From assembly GCF_001659605.2 (NCBI RefSeq), contig NC_035171.2:29119825-29183824 (forward strand): 64,000 nt of DNA, in the 5' to 3' direction. This DNA is from Manihot esculenta. Lineage: Eukaryota > Streptophyta > Magnoliopsida > Malpighiales > Euphorbiaceae. Position 1 is the stretch's first letter. The number at the start of each line of letters is the position of its first letter. Shown piece by piece: positions 1 through 12,172 of this stretch. A program made the translations under genes and the position numbers. The notes under the pieces are model-generated. The model was not told the DNA's origin and did not search any database. It saw only the letters and a list, made by a program, of their open reading frames with translations.

Positions 1-1269
1 GCCGCTGAAAGTAGAGATTCGGCCGTCGAAGGAGCATGAGTTTCGTCTCTGGAGAGGACTTTCGGCCGCCGAACCTGCCGCCGAAAGTGTTCTGTCCAGC
101 CTTCCTTTGCATGCTTTGCATGGATGTTTGAGTGAGTTTAAGGGGATTCTTGGGGAGTTTAATAGAGGTGTTCCTAAACTAGTTTGGTCCCTCATTTGAG
201 TTTATCTGTGCCTACACAGACCAGAGGAACCAGAGAGAGCAGCAGTGAGTACTGCTCCAGAGTTTGTCAGAGCCTGCAGAGTCAGTCCAGCTAGCCAGAG
301 GTGAGTGGAACTAAACTTAATGTTTTTAATTGAGAAATGAAATGCTTTTAGCATAGTTCATGCATCATGAGTATACAGTAGGTTGTTTGCATTAGAATCT
401 ACGAATATGTTGCATTGCATAGTTATTTGTTGATGTGGGTGAATGCTGAATGATCCAATAGTCTCTGAGAGAAGTCCAGAAGCCTTTGATTATGCCCTGG
501 CAGGTATAGAGAAGTCCAGGAGCCTTTGACTACGCCCTGGCAGGTATAGCAAAGTCCAGGAGCCTTTGACTACGCCCTGGCAATGGTAAGTATAGAGGTG
601 TTATATACACATATACATATATGATAGGAAGACCAGGTGCTCGATTCTACACCCTGGCACGGCAGAGTTACCGGGACTATATGGTGACAGGTTTACTCGT
701 GATGTGAATTGTCTGTGATATGACGCATTCCATAAAATCATGTGTTAATGACTTGTTTTACTGTTTTACTCACTGGGCTATAGAGCTCATCCCACTCCCT
801 TAACCCCAGTTTTGCAGGTTCAGTGTACAGTGTACAGGGCAGTCCAGCAGAGTACAGTAAGAGAGAAGAGTTTTGTAATAGAAGATAGTGGACATGTAAA
901 TTTAAAGAGATGTAACAGTTGTGTATAAAGTTAGACTTGTGCTTGACTTAGTTATTTTTGTGTTGTAAATCTTTTGTATACATGGTCTATTTATAGAACT
1001 GTTTTATAAAGTATGTGAAATACCAGGCTTAACAGGTATGATATAACCCATCTAGAGCAAGCTCTAGTCAGGGGTACAGAGTACAGAGATAGTGCATGCA
1101 CAGGTTAAGCCTTGGTCCAGAGAAAAGTTTTTATTTTCACAGAAAATGTATGATAATGTATGAGATTTTACAGGTACTCAGAGAGTATAGCAGGCTTGCT
1201 ACGGGTTCTGGCGGCCTTAAGCCGATCTGAATCCTAGCACTGGTGACGGTCCATTTTGGGGTCGTTACA
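1..1269 (+). mobile_element. Ty3/gypsy LTR, right-hand part, clipped by window start
   Basis: This is the 3' part of a forward-oriented gypsy LTR of the family that fills the rest of the window. It contains copies of TTCGGCCGCCGAA near the start, the conserved block CACTGGGCT...CCCACTCCCTTAACCCCAG (about 772-810), three CCAGG...CCTGG modules at about 475-585, and the family end GGTCGTTACA at 1269. It stops abruptly inside a copia LTR (CopB), and the next five bases are AAATC, the expected target site judged from the intact CopB LTR at 7982. No primer-binding site follows, so this is either a solo LTR or the 3' LTR of an element lying to the left. The window edge hides which. Confidence 0.85.
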
Positions 1270-1740
1270 AAATCCTATCTTGATTGTTCATTATCCTCTA
1301 CATAATTTCTATTATGCTCAATCATAACCTTATGATTGTCCGATTAAAGACAACGTTTGGTTATGTCAAAACATAATAGTCCTTATGTTGGAAACTATGA
1401 CAATCTCAAGTTAAAGGATTAAGACATAACTACTTTGAGATTCACTTATGACAATTACCCATGTAGTGATCTAAATGCGAGTCCATCCAATACTTTGTTC
1501 TCTAACAAGTATTTATGATTATTGAATTATATCAACATATACATAATCATCTCATGATTATCAATCAATAATCATACCAGTTATATTTTATTATTATCAA
1601 CACAATAATAAGTAACCAGGGATGATAATCATTATTATGTAACATGCAAACAAATAATAATGATAAAAACCTCTTTTATTAATAACCAAAACGACATACA
1701 AAAAGGTTCAAGATAATGGCCTAGGGCATATACACTAACA
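1270..1740 (-). repeat. CopB 3' LTR, remnant
   Basis: Matches 7982-8453 base for base apart from scattered substitutions and one single-base indel. On the minus strand it begins TGTTAGTGTATATGCCC directly after the tract reading AAGTGGGAGAT, the normal polypurine/LTR junction. Its other end is replaced by the gypsy LTR ending at 1269. Confidence 0.9.
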
Positions 1741-1760
1741 ATCTCCCACTTACACTAGGC

Positions 1761-4700
1761 CTAATCATATAAGTATCTAATACCCATAGACCTAGTGTGC
1801 TGATCATGCTTGACCTGTGAAAGAGGTTTGGTCAGTGGATTTGCAATGTTGTCATTTGTGCCTACTTTGCATATTTTGATATCTCCTCTATCAATGATCT
1901 CTCGAATAAGGTGATATCGCCTGAGTATATGTTTAGATCTCTGGTGAGATTTGGGCTCCTTTGCCTGTGCTATGGCACTGTTATTAATCACAATAAAGGT
2001 CCATAGGTTTTGCAATGCTGGGAACCATTCCTAACTCTGAGATGAATTCCTTCAACCAGACTGCCTTTTTAGCTGCATCTGATGCTGCTATATACTCAGC
2101 TTCTATTATAGAATCTGCTATAGTGCTCTGCTTGGAACTCTTCCAACTAACAACTCCACCATTTAAAGTGAATACGAATCCTGACTGCGATCTGAAGTCA
2201 TCTATGTAGGTTTGGAAACTAGCATCTGTGTAACCATTTACAACTAGCTCGTCTTCCAAACCTCCATAAACTAAGAATGCATCCTTAGTCCTTCTAAGGT
2301 ACTTTAGGATATTCTTAACCGCTGTCCAGTGACTCTCACCTAGATCTGCCTGATATCTGCTTGTTGTGCTCAAGGCATATGAGACATCTGGTCTAGTACA
2401 TAACATGGCATACATGATAGATCCAATAGCAGAAGCATAAGGAATCTTATTCATTTGTTCTCGCTCATCAGATGTCATAGGACATTGATTCTTGCTGAGA
2501 TGAATACCATGAGACATGGGCAAGAATTCTCTTTTGGAATCTTGCATGCTGAACCTTTTCAGCACCTTGTCTTTGACTCAAACCGATTATCCTCTTGGAT
2601 CTATCCCTATAGATCTTAATACCAAGGATATATGCAGCCTCACCTAAGTTCTTCATTGAAAAAGAATTCCCTAACCAAGTCTTAACCTTTTGCAAGGTAG
2701 GGATATCATTTCCAATGAGTAATATGTCATCCACATATAGGACTAGAAACACAACTGCACTCCCACTAACCATCTTGTAAGCACAAGGTTCATCTTCATT
2801 TTTTATGAATCCAAAGTCCTTGACTGTCTCATCAAAATGAAGATTCCAGCTCCAAGGAGCTTGCTTCAATCCATAAATGGATCTCTGAAGCTTACAAATC
2901 TTTCCAGAATTCTCAGGGATTACAAAACTCTCAGGTTGTGTCATGTATACATCCTCGAGCAAAAGTTCACGACTGTCAGTCATGAGAAATCCATATCTCT
3001 CAGGCTGATGACGTGTCCTATCAGATCTGCGTGGGACTTGTGTCACCCTTTCAGTTTCCACAACTGTACTCCTACTGAATCTCTGAGAGATAAATTCATT
3101 TTCTAAAAAGGTACCATTTCGAGCAACAAACACTTTGTTCTCTGAGGGAATATAGAAATAATATCCTTTGGTTTCCTTAGGATACCCCACAAAATTGCAC
3201 TTGATAGATTTTAGAGCTAGCTTATCTAAAACTGGGCGTTTCACATAAGTCTCACAACCCCAAATCTTAAGAAAAGACAAATTGGACATTTTTCCAGTCC
3301 ATAACTCATATGGTGTCTTTTCAACCGCTTTCGATGGTACTCGGTTTAAAATGAATGCAGCTGTTTCCAAGGCATAACCCCAAAATGATAAAGGGAGATT
3401 TGTTTGACTCATCATAGATCGAACCATATCTAATAAAGTTCGATTTCTCCTTTCAGAAATACCATTCCATTGTGGAGTTCCTGGAGGAGTTAATTGTGAA
3501 ACAATTCCACAGTTTCTAAGATGTTCATCAAATTCTTGGCTTAAATATTCACTACCTCGATCAGATCGAAGCATTTTAATAGTTCTACTAAGTTGATTTT
3601 GTGCTTCATTTTGAAAAGTTATAAACATTTCAAAAGATTCATGCTTATGTTTCATTAGGTAGAGATAGCCATACCTACTGAAATCATCAGTGAATGTAAT
3701 GAAGTACTGATAATCTCCCCTAGCACTAATGCTTAGTGGGCCACATATATCTGTATGTACTAAGCCCAATAAGTCTGAAGCCCTTTGACCTTGTCCAGTA
3801 AAAGGGTCCTTTGTCATCTTACCAAGCAAACAATATCCACAATTTTCAAATGATTCAAAATCAAATGAATCTAATAAACCATACTTATGGAGCTTAGATA
3901 TGCGATTCTCATTTATATGACTAAGACGATAGTGCCATAAATATATTGGGTTTAACTCATTTGGCTTAGTTTTCTTAGAAGTTATGTTATAGATATTGTT
4001 GTCTCTAGAATCATCTAGATTAAGGACATAAAGGCCATCATATGAATTTGCAATACAATAAAGCAAATCATCTTTATTAATGGAGCATTTCTTATTCTTA
4101 ATGAGAAATGAAAAACCTTCATCGTCCAAAACAGAAACTGAAATAATATTCCTACTCAAAGTAGGAACATAAAGGCAATTGTTCAAAACTAACAAAAGCC
4201 CATCGGGCAAAATAAGTTCATAAGTCCCTACAGCTATGGCAGCAACTCTTGCTCCATTGCCTACACGTAGGTCCACATCGCCCTTTTTCAGTTTTCTACT
4301 CCTTTTGAGACCCTTCACATTTGTATAAATATGAGAGTCACATCCGGTATCTAATACCCATGAAGTAGAAATAGATAAATTAATATCTATAACATAAATA
4401 CCTGAAGTCGTAGTCTCACTACTCTTCTTCTTCTTGCACTCATCCAAATAGAGTTTGCAATTTCTCTTCCAATGCCCTGGTTCCTTGTAATGGCAGCAAA
4501 TTCCTTCCTTAGGAACTATTTCCTTAGGAACTTTTGCCTTGGATTGCCATTTAGGCTTGCCTCATCCCTTAGGCCCATTACCACCTTTAGACTTGGGCTT
4601 CCTCTTATTTTCATGGGCTTACCCTTATTGACATTCAAAATTTGGGTAGGCCTTTTCTTGACATTTACCTCAGCTGTCTTTAGCATCCCATGCAGCTCAG

Positions 4701-5268
4701 GAATGTATTTCTCCATATTGTTCATGTTATAGTTCATGATAAATTGAGAAAAACTACCAGGTAAAGAATGTAGGATCAGATCCGTAGAGAGTTCTAAACT
4801 CAGAGGATAGCCAAGTCTAGCAAGGTGATCAATGTAGCCTTTCATCTTTAAAACATGAGCACTAACTGAATCACCTTAAGCCATTTTGCAATCATGCAAT
4901 GCGATGGTGGTTTCATACCTGTCCTGCCTAGCTTGTTGTTAGAGAGCCTGTTTGAGATGGACACTCATCTCATAGGCCTCAAGGTGCTCCAGATCCTTCT
5001 GAAGTTCTGGGCACATAGTTACCAACATAAGACATCCAATGTCATTAGAATCATCCATATGCTTCTTATGCTTGTTCTTAACAGCATTAGTAGCATCAGC
5101 AGGAGGTGGTTCTAGGATAGCTTCATCAAACACATAGGACTTTTTCTCTTGCTTGAGAACAATTCTCAAGTTTCTAAACCAGTCAACAAAATTAGTCCCA
5201 TTTTCTTTCAGTTTATCCTTCTCAAGGATAAATCGCAGTGATAAGGTGGAATTGTTATTAGCAGCCAT
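1761..5268 (-). pseudogene. CopB gag-pol (copia polyprotein), frameshifted and internally deleted
   Basis: In reading order: Gag begins at 5268 (MAANNN...); a frameshift falls near 4940; a Gag fragment spans about 4845-4516; a CCHC-like knuckle lies around 4500-4460. The long frame 4447-2468 then carries the aspartic protease (WVLDTGCDSHI), the GAG-pre-integrase (LWHYRLSHI...CGYCLLGK), the integrase core (HTDICGP; SDRGSEYLS; NGISERRNRT) and the end of reverse transcriptase (LYVDDILLIG). RNase H continues in another frame at 2565-1984 and ends in a third frame at 1761. The first half of the reverse transcriptase is absent: the sequence passes from the integrase tail (RHQPERYGFL, SRELLLE) straight to DVYMTQPESF. 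It therefore cannot encode a working polymerase. The family call is secure; the clade is not assigned. Confidence 0.9.
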
Positions 5269-5748
5269 AATTATCTACAAAAATATGCAAACATAATTAA
5301 TTTAGTAAATTAATATTGAGGTGATAATAATCTCCCACTAAAATACAACCCTCAAAATAATAATAATATTTTAGTGGGCTAAGATCCATATTTCACCTAA
5401 TTCTAAGTCAGCTTTGGCATGACGCTTAGAATTAAGTTATTTAGGTAGGTAACCCATTACCAATTACATCTAATATAACTCTTAGATTATGAGGTGTTGA
5501 CATCATATGTCAAATGCATGTTATACCCCATCTAATGCCTTAGGCCCAAAACCGTTTTGATAGCCTAATTAAGCTCAACCAAAATTAAATAAATGAGTAA
5601 CTATTACTCATCCTATCTTACTAGGATAGTCTAATGCACTTTGCTTTGGCAAAACTTGCATTTTGGTGATCTTAGTCTTGATAGGTGTTTAATATATGGG
5701 TGGCATTAAAACTTAAAATTTTAGAGTAAGGGTTCATCTTTTAATTTT

Positions 5749-6070
5749 AATTATTTTGTCTTGCATATATATATTATAGCATCCTATATGCATACATATA
5801 TATATAGACAATAATGTATAGTATCTCATACTAACATATGACAAAATAATAAAATATAGTCATTTAAATCTAATTTAAAGACTAAAAGAAAATAATTTAA
5901 AATTTATTTTCTTATAATTATTTTGTCTTGCATATATATATTATAGCATCCTAGATGCATATATATATATATATAAACAATAATGCATAGTATCTCATAC
6001 TAATATATGACAAAATAATAAAATATAGTCATTTAAATCTGATTTAAAGACTAAAAGAAAATAATTTATT
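5749..6070. repeat. AT-rich tandem duplication in CopB leader
   Basis: The block running from TTATTTTGTCTTGCATATAT to the AAAGACTAAAAGAAAATAAT end appears twice, with starts 167 bp apart (5751 and 5918). The copies differ by a few substitutions and a short AT-run length change. Confidence 0.85.
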
Positions 6071-6215
6071 TTCTCAAATTTATTATTTTTTTTTATTCCA
6101 GGGGCAGAATTGTAATTAGGGCATCTTCTTCCTAAGGAGAAACCCTAGCCGCCGCCCCCACTGTCGCGCAACCCTCCGGCGCACAAAGCTCGCCACGCCA
6201 GTGCGCGACCTACCG

Positions 6216-6389
6216 TCGCGTGACCCCTCGGGCGCGCTATCCACTGGTCGCGCAACCCATTGGGCGCGCGATCCTGTGGTCGCGCGACCCACTAGTCGCA
6301 CGACCCACTGGGCGCGCGATCCACCGGGCATGCGACCCATCGGGCGTGCGACCCACCGGGCATGCGACCCATCGGGCGCGCGACTGTCC
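6216..6389. repeat. 16-bp GC-rich minisatellite
   Basis: At least ten units in perfect 16-bp phase (starts 6216, 6232, 6248 ... 6360), consensus close to GCGCGCGACCCACYGG. Each unit carries a small palindrome such as GCGCGC or GCATGC. A period of 16 is not a multiple of three, so a single reading frame cannot encode a regular repeat. The composition contrasts sharply with the AT-rich sequence on both sides. Confidence 0.9.
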
Positions 6390-6912
6390 TACGCATGGCG
6401 GCCATGCCATGCGAAGCTTCTCCTCCTCCATGGAGGGAGCAACCGGTAGCGGCCGCTCCGTTTCCTGCTCGAGGTCCGGTGAATTGCGCAACGATTACGT
6501 GTCTGCCGGATGTCTGAGCCAACGCCGGCGCTCTCAAGATCTACGGAATCCCTAAAATCTCTTCGATATCGAGACACCCGGGTTGTGAATGGCTGCAATC
6601 TTCATTGGCGATACCGACGATGGGACGCGACTGTGGGCTACAACCCCACATTGCGGGCTATTGCACACCTCTCTCCAGGCATGAGAGATGCTAGATTCAC
6701 GATCAACACAGTGATCGTGAACCCAAGCAACAAATCACCAAATTCCAAAAACTGGGTTCCATTTTTTTTAATTAATTTAATTTTTCTAACAAAAATTAAA
6801 ATTATTTAAATGATCTAATCATTCATCCATAATTATCATGACTTTCTAATAAACATATATAGCATATATAATATCAATCATGGCATAAAAATTTAAACGA
6901 AAAGCACAGGTA

Positions 6913-6925
6913 GGCTCTGATACCA
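6913..6925 (-). other. CopB primer-binding site (initiator Met-tRNA)
   Basis: The minus strand reads TGGTATCAGAGCC one base after the LTR end at 6927. This is the complement of the 3' end of plant initiator methionine tRNA and fixes the LTR/leader boundary. Confidence 0.95.
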
Positions 6926-6926
6926 C

Positions 6927-8453
6927 TGTTGGAAAATGACGAGATTATTGCAACCCAAATGCGCAGCGGAAAAATAAAATTTCTCTGATTTCCTTTCCCA
7001 GAATCCGAGTGTTTCGTTTAATTCACAAGAAGAATATGAGACTAACCTGTTAATCTCGTTGAGAAGATACAATGTTGGACTGATGGTGCTGCTTTTTCAA
7101 ACGAACACTCTTTATGGTATCCACACGAACGTCTTCTATCCTTCTAGAGTGCTAGCTCTCTCAAAGATGGATAGATTATGTGCTCCACAATCTGCAGCTA
7201 TTAGACTGAGTTTTCTCAAAACGTCGTCAACCCCACAATTCGTAGTAGGAGTATTTATATATTTCAGTCTTTTGTTTTCCACCAACTCTTTTCCTAAAAG
7301 AGTTGTGCTCAGAACCCACTATCACAATCTCGCAGATACTCAAATATCTTATGTGATAGAGTCTTTTATCTGTAACACTTACAGATAGACTGCAAATCTT
7401 TTAAACATTATTATCTCATAATAATAAATAATTAATAATAATAACACTTTATTATTATTAACTATATTAATAATTAATATCAATAATAATAATAACACTT
7501 TATTATTATTATTAATTATATTAATGATTAATAATAATAACACTTTATTATTATTAATTATATTAATGGGCTTTGGGTTTTTAGCCCATTAATATGACAT
7601 AGCACATCAACAACGTTCTTTTGTGTGTGACCCAATAGGCTCACATTAATTGGCAATAGGCCCAGTCCCACAAGATCCATAAGTCATAAGTGGCCTCTAG
7701 CAAGACATTATGACTACCCAACTAATATGAGGATCAATAGTCCAATAAAGCCTAATAAATAGAACATGAGTTAATCCATTTGTCACATGATATCTAGTTT
7801 GAACATAAGTCATGGTCAATGTCAAACTCATAATGTTCAAACTTATGATTTCTTGATCTCTAAGTAGACTGATAAATTCAAATGATATTGATCACACTAT
7901 CAATTCATTTGAGCACGGCCATGCATTTCTCAGTCTCACTTATCGAGGGGCCCAGAAGATATCTCTCTCATAGAGAGGGACAAATCATATCTTGATTGTT
8001 TATTATCCTCTACATAATTTCTATTATGCTCAATCATAACCTTTATGATTGTCCGATTAAAGACAACGTTTGGTTATGTCAAAACATAATAGTTCTTATG
8101 TTGGAAACTATGACAATCTCAAGTTAAAAGATTAAGACATAACTACTTTGAGATTCACTTATGACAATTACCCATGTAGTGATCTCAATGCGGATCCATC
8201 CAATACTTTGTTCTCTAACAAGTATTTATGATTATTGAATTATATCAATATATATATAATCATCTCATGATTATCAATCAATAATCATACCAGTTATATT
8301 TTGTTATTATCAACTTAATAATAAGTAACCAGGGATGATAATCATTATTATGTAACATGCAAACAAATAATAATGATAAAAACCTCTTTTATTAATAACC
8401 AAAACGACATATAAAAAGGTTCAAGATAATGGCCTAGGGCATATACACTAACA
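6927..8453 (-). repeat. CopB 5' LTR, complete (1527 bp)
   Basis: Bounded by TGTT...AACA ends. It contains an AT/trinucleotide-rich patch (7407-7563, runs of TTA and AAT) and about 470 bp that also survives in the 3' LTR fragment. CopA sequence starts immediately to the right. Confidence 0.88.
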
Positions 8454-8458
8454 CCTCA

Positions 8459-10110
8459 AATTAAAAAAAAACTTGATATCTGTGTCTCAATTCTGTAAAC
8501 AGAATAACACCTCCATTGAATTCTTTCCTTTTGATTTTTATGTGAAGGCACTGAGCACGGGGGCACCTCTTCTACGCGGAGTGAACAAGGATGATTTGTA
8601 TGTCTGGCCGATTTCACAATCCAACACAACTTGCTCTTTTCCTTCCACAAATACCGCTGTGTCTGCTCCAAGTTTAAGTCTATGGCATCGTCGATTAGGT
8701 CACCCCAATCTAAGAACTTTAAAAAGTATTTTAAATTCTTTTTCATTGCCTTATTCTCATTCCACTGATTTTCATTATTGTAATTCTTGTTCATGCAATA
8801 AAAGTGTTCGTTTGCCTTTCGCCACCATGTCTCTCAAAAGTCATACACCATTGGAATTAATTTACACAGATGTTTAGGGACCATCGCCTATCGAATCCAT
8901 TGATAAAACAGATATTATGTCATATTTATTGACCAATTTTCAAAATATACATGGCTTTATCCCATAAAAAATAAAAGTGATGTTCTTCAAGTCTTTTCTA
9001 CCTTTAAATCCACAGTGGAAAATTTTTTTTAAATCACCATTAAAAGTGTTTATTCGGATGGTGGGAGTGAATTTCTTGCTGTTAAACAATTTCTTAACCA
9101 CCGTGGAATTCAACACTTTCTCTCCCCTCCTTATACCCCACAAACGAGTAGTACAAGCTGAGAGAAAACATCGTCATATCATTGAAAATGCTCGAACTCT
9201 TTTACATCAAGCCTTTCTACCATACAATCTTTGGTCTTTCGCTTGTGTCAGTGCCGTCTATTTAATCAATAGAATACCCATAAGTACACTTTCTTATTCA
9301 TCTCCTTATCAGACTTTGTTTCAATCAGACCCTGCTCTCTCTAACCTTAGACCTTTGGGTTGTCTCTATTTTTCATGGCTGAAACACTATACCAAACACA
9401 AACTTGAGCCACGATCTAGCCCTTGTGTGTACTTAGGTTTTTATATTCAGTATCATAGTTATCAATGTTTTTATCTAACTTCTTCAAAGATTTATTTGTC
9501 TAGGGATGTCACATTTATTGAGCATGAATTTCCTTTTCAGACCATGTTCAAACATGCAAATTTCAGTTCCTCTCTTCCAATTTGGCATAATCTTGATACA
9601 CCATTATAGCAGCATGATCAGTCTTGTTCGTCCCACTCAAATGATTCAATCCCATCCCTTATTACTGTCTCCATTCTAAGACATGCGAATCAACCTTCAA
9701 GCAACGTGTTAGGGGAGGTTTCTTCTGGTTCAGCAGCGTCACAATCATCAAGTACGTCTTCTTCTTCTTCTTCCACCTTAAATCAAACAGAACTTCCTCT
9801 TTCATCTACTGTTGCTTCACCTCAATTAGATGTCCAGCCTGTTAATACCTCTACTGAAATTTCACCTCAATCAGATGTACAATCTGTTCGTCGGGTAATC
9901 ACTAGATCTCAGAACAATATTTTCAAACCAAAGAAGATCTTTGATTATCTAGCAATAGTAGACAAACCCAGCTTACCTGCAATTGTTAAACAAGCTAGAA
10001 ACGATGAGAAGTGGCGTACAGCCATGGATGATGAATATAAAGCTTTGATTCGAAATCGGACATGGGATTTGGTTCCTCCTAATGATTTACATAATGTTGT
10101 TGACTGTAAA
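8459..10110 (+). pseudogene. CopA pol, first part: GAG-pre-integrase, integrase, start of RT
   Basis: At 8473-8877 the GAG-pre-integrase motif LSLWHRRLGHPNL and the CNSCSCNKS zinc-binding end are visible. At 8977-9609 the later integrase part is read (NARTLLHQAFLPYNLW; YLINRIP); the catalytic stretch around 9040-9130 (YSDGGSEFL) is only readable in a neighbouring frame. At 9706-10110 comes a serine-rich linker and the start of reverse transcriptase (KQARNDEKWRTAMDDEYKAL...TWDLVPP). Stops at about 8875 and 8965 and several frame changes break it. The gene is cut at 10110 by the solo LTR. Confidence 0.88.
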
Positions 10111-12172
10111 TGTAACGACCCGAAAATCGGACCACCACCGGCGCTAGGATCTGGGTCGACTTAAGGTCGCCAGGATCCGTAGCAAGCCTACTATACTCTC
10201 TGAATACCTGTAAAATCCCATACATGGTCATGTATTTTCTATGAAAATATAAAACTGCACTCTGTACCAAGGCTCAACCTGTGCATGCACTCTCTCTGTA
10301 CCCCTTACTAGAGCTCTCATCAATGCTCTAGATGGGTTAATCTCATAAGCCTGGTTTTCACATTTATCAAAACATTTACATAAATTAAGCATACAACAGG
10401 GATTTACAATACAAATAGGTCAAGCACACTACTGAACTCTATACATCGCTTTATAATTATGACATGTCCACACTATGCATTACAAAACTCTTTTACTCTT
10501 CATGACTTCACTAGACTCCCCCTGCACTCTAATCCTGCAAACTGGGGTTAAGGGAGTGGGATGCGCTACTATAGCCCAGTGAGTAGAATAATAAAATAAG
10601 TTATTAAACATGTTCTCATGGAATGCATCACATCACAAATAATTCACATCATCTCAGGTGAACATGTCACCAATAGTTCCGACATCCTAACCTCGTGCCA
10701 GGCTGTAGAATGGGGTCCTGGTCTTCCTGTACACAACATAACTTACCATATACCGTGCCAGGGCGTAGAATGGGCACCTGGTCTTGTACTCGTGCCAGGC
10801 TGTAGAATGGGGTCCTGGTCTTTCTCAGAGACTATTGGATCATCCACTATCACCCACACAACACAAATAGATAATGCAATGCAACATATTCGTGCAATCT
10901 AATGCAACCACCTATTGCATAATCATGGTGCATGAAACATGCTAAAAGCATTTGAGTTCTCAATTAAAAGATTAAGTTTAGTTCCACTCACCTGTGGCTA
11001 TCTCTGAACTGACTCTGCGAACTCTGAAGCAGTGCTCACTGCTGCTCTCTTCGGTTCCTCTGGTCCGTTCCTACACAGGTGGACTCAAATGAGGAACCAC
11101 ACTAACTCAAAACTAATGCTATAATTCTCCCCAAAAATCCCCTTAGACATCCTAAAACAATCATGTAAAATATGCAAAAGGAGGCTGGACAGGGCACTTT
11201 CGGCTGCCGAAAGTCCCTTCCAGAGCCGAAACTCAAGTACTTTCGGCGGCACCTTCGGCGGCCGAAAGTCCTCTCCAGAGCCGAAAGTCCAAACTTTCGG
11301 GGGCAAGCATAGGCAAGCTTAGGCAGACGAAGCCACCTCCTCAGCACGTTCAGCTGTCGAACCATCCTTCGGCGGCCGAAGCTGGGTTCTCCAGTATGGC
11401 AGAACCTTGCTCTGCCTCACGCCAAACTTCTCCAATCTCATCCAAACACACAAACCATAATTCCTCAACATACATATACTCAAGTATATGCACAAAGGGG
11501 TCCAAAATTACCTTAAAATCCCAACAAACAACACAACATCACATATATACATACTGTTATCCAAAAAACACTAAAAACACTCTATTTAACCTAATCATGC
11601 AACTCTACCCATAAACTCCATAAAACCTTCATAAATCATGAAAAGAAGCTCAGGATCTTCACTTACCTCTTGAAACCAAGAAGATGAACGATCCCAATGT
11701 GAAGATATGGAGCAACTCTCTTCCACAGTCTCCAAACTTCAAAACTTGGATTTTTAACTCAAAAGCTTCAAAACAACAATAAAAACTATCAAAACTTTGC
11801 AAGATTTGATGGAAACATGAAGAAGATCCAAGGAAGACATGGTCTCACCTCTGTTTGTGAAAAGAAAAGCAAATTCTTATCCTTTCACCGACTGAGGGCC
11901 TTTTATAGGTGGCTGGCCAGACCACCTTCGGCGGCCAAACGTGAAACCGAAAGCCATACATGTTCGGCGGCCGAACCTCACTTTCGGCGGCCGAACCTGG
12001 CATTTCCTCCTTGGTTCTTTTCTTTCACAAACTCATTTCCTTTACACTTAATATCATTAAAACATGCTAAAACAATTTAGAAAACAAAATTCTTACCCTT
12101 CTAGAGCATATCGATATCCTAGATTCCATCGGAAAGTAGAATTCTGATGCCGGACTCTCGCCAGGTCTTACA
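10111..12172 (-). mobile_element. Solo gypsy LTR (2062 bp) in CopA pol
   Basis: It begins TGTAACGACCCG and ends GTCTTACA, i.e. the family LTR in minus orientation. The five bases before it (10106-10110) and after it (12173-12177) are both GTAAA, a perfect target-site duplication. No internal element sequence is present, so it is a solo LTR left by LTR-LTR recombination. It carries the family blocks: CCAGG-type modules (about 10697-10820), the CTGGGGTTAAGGGAGTGGGATG block (about 10541-10563), a donor-like site (ACTTAC 11661-11666) and CGGCGGCCGAA palindromes. Confidence 0.95.

Larger units (their letters stand above)
5269..6911 (-). other. CopB untranslated leader with two internal repeat arrays
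   Basis: This 1.6-kb stretch lies between the primer site and gag. I see no coding region. It holds an AT-rich direct duplication of about 155 bp (5749-5903 and 5916-6070, offset 167), a GC-rich 16-bp minisatellite (6216-6389), and about 300 bp of moderately GC-rich sequence after it. Overlapping short reading frames on both strands of the GC-rich part come from the repeat. Confidence 0.7.
1270..8453 (-). mobile_element. CopB: Ty1/copia retrotransposon, minus strand, left LTR truncated
   Basis: This is a copia element read right to left: 5' LTR 6927-8453, primer site 6913-6925, leader, gag-pol 5268-1761, purine-rich tract (about 1741-1760) and a 3' LTR fragment 1270-1740. The two LTR pieces match closely over about 471 bp; one single-base indel is visible at CCTTATG versus CCTTTATG. 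The remainder of the 3' LTR lies left of the window, separated by an inserted gypsy LTR. CopB itself sits inside the pol gene of CopA, whose sequence resumes right after 8453. It is defective through frameshifts and a deletion in reverse transcriptase. Confidence 0.88.

Noticed and set aside
6140..6150. Telomere-like AAACCCTAG
   Set aside because: A single copy only; this is a common motif in plant 5' regions.
6116..6555. Several overlapping frames in the GC-rich CopB leader as a possible captured gene
   Set aside because: Frames on both strands arise from the 16-bp minisatellite. There is no start context, no domain, and the period is not a multiple of three.
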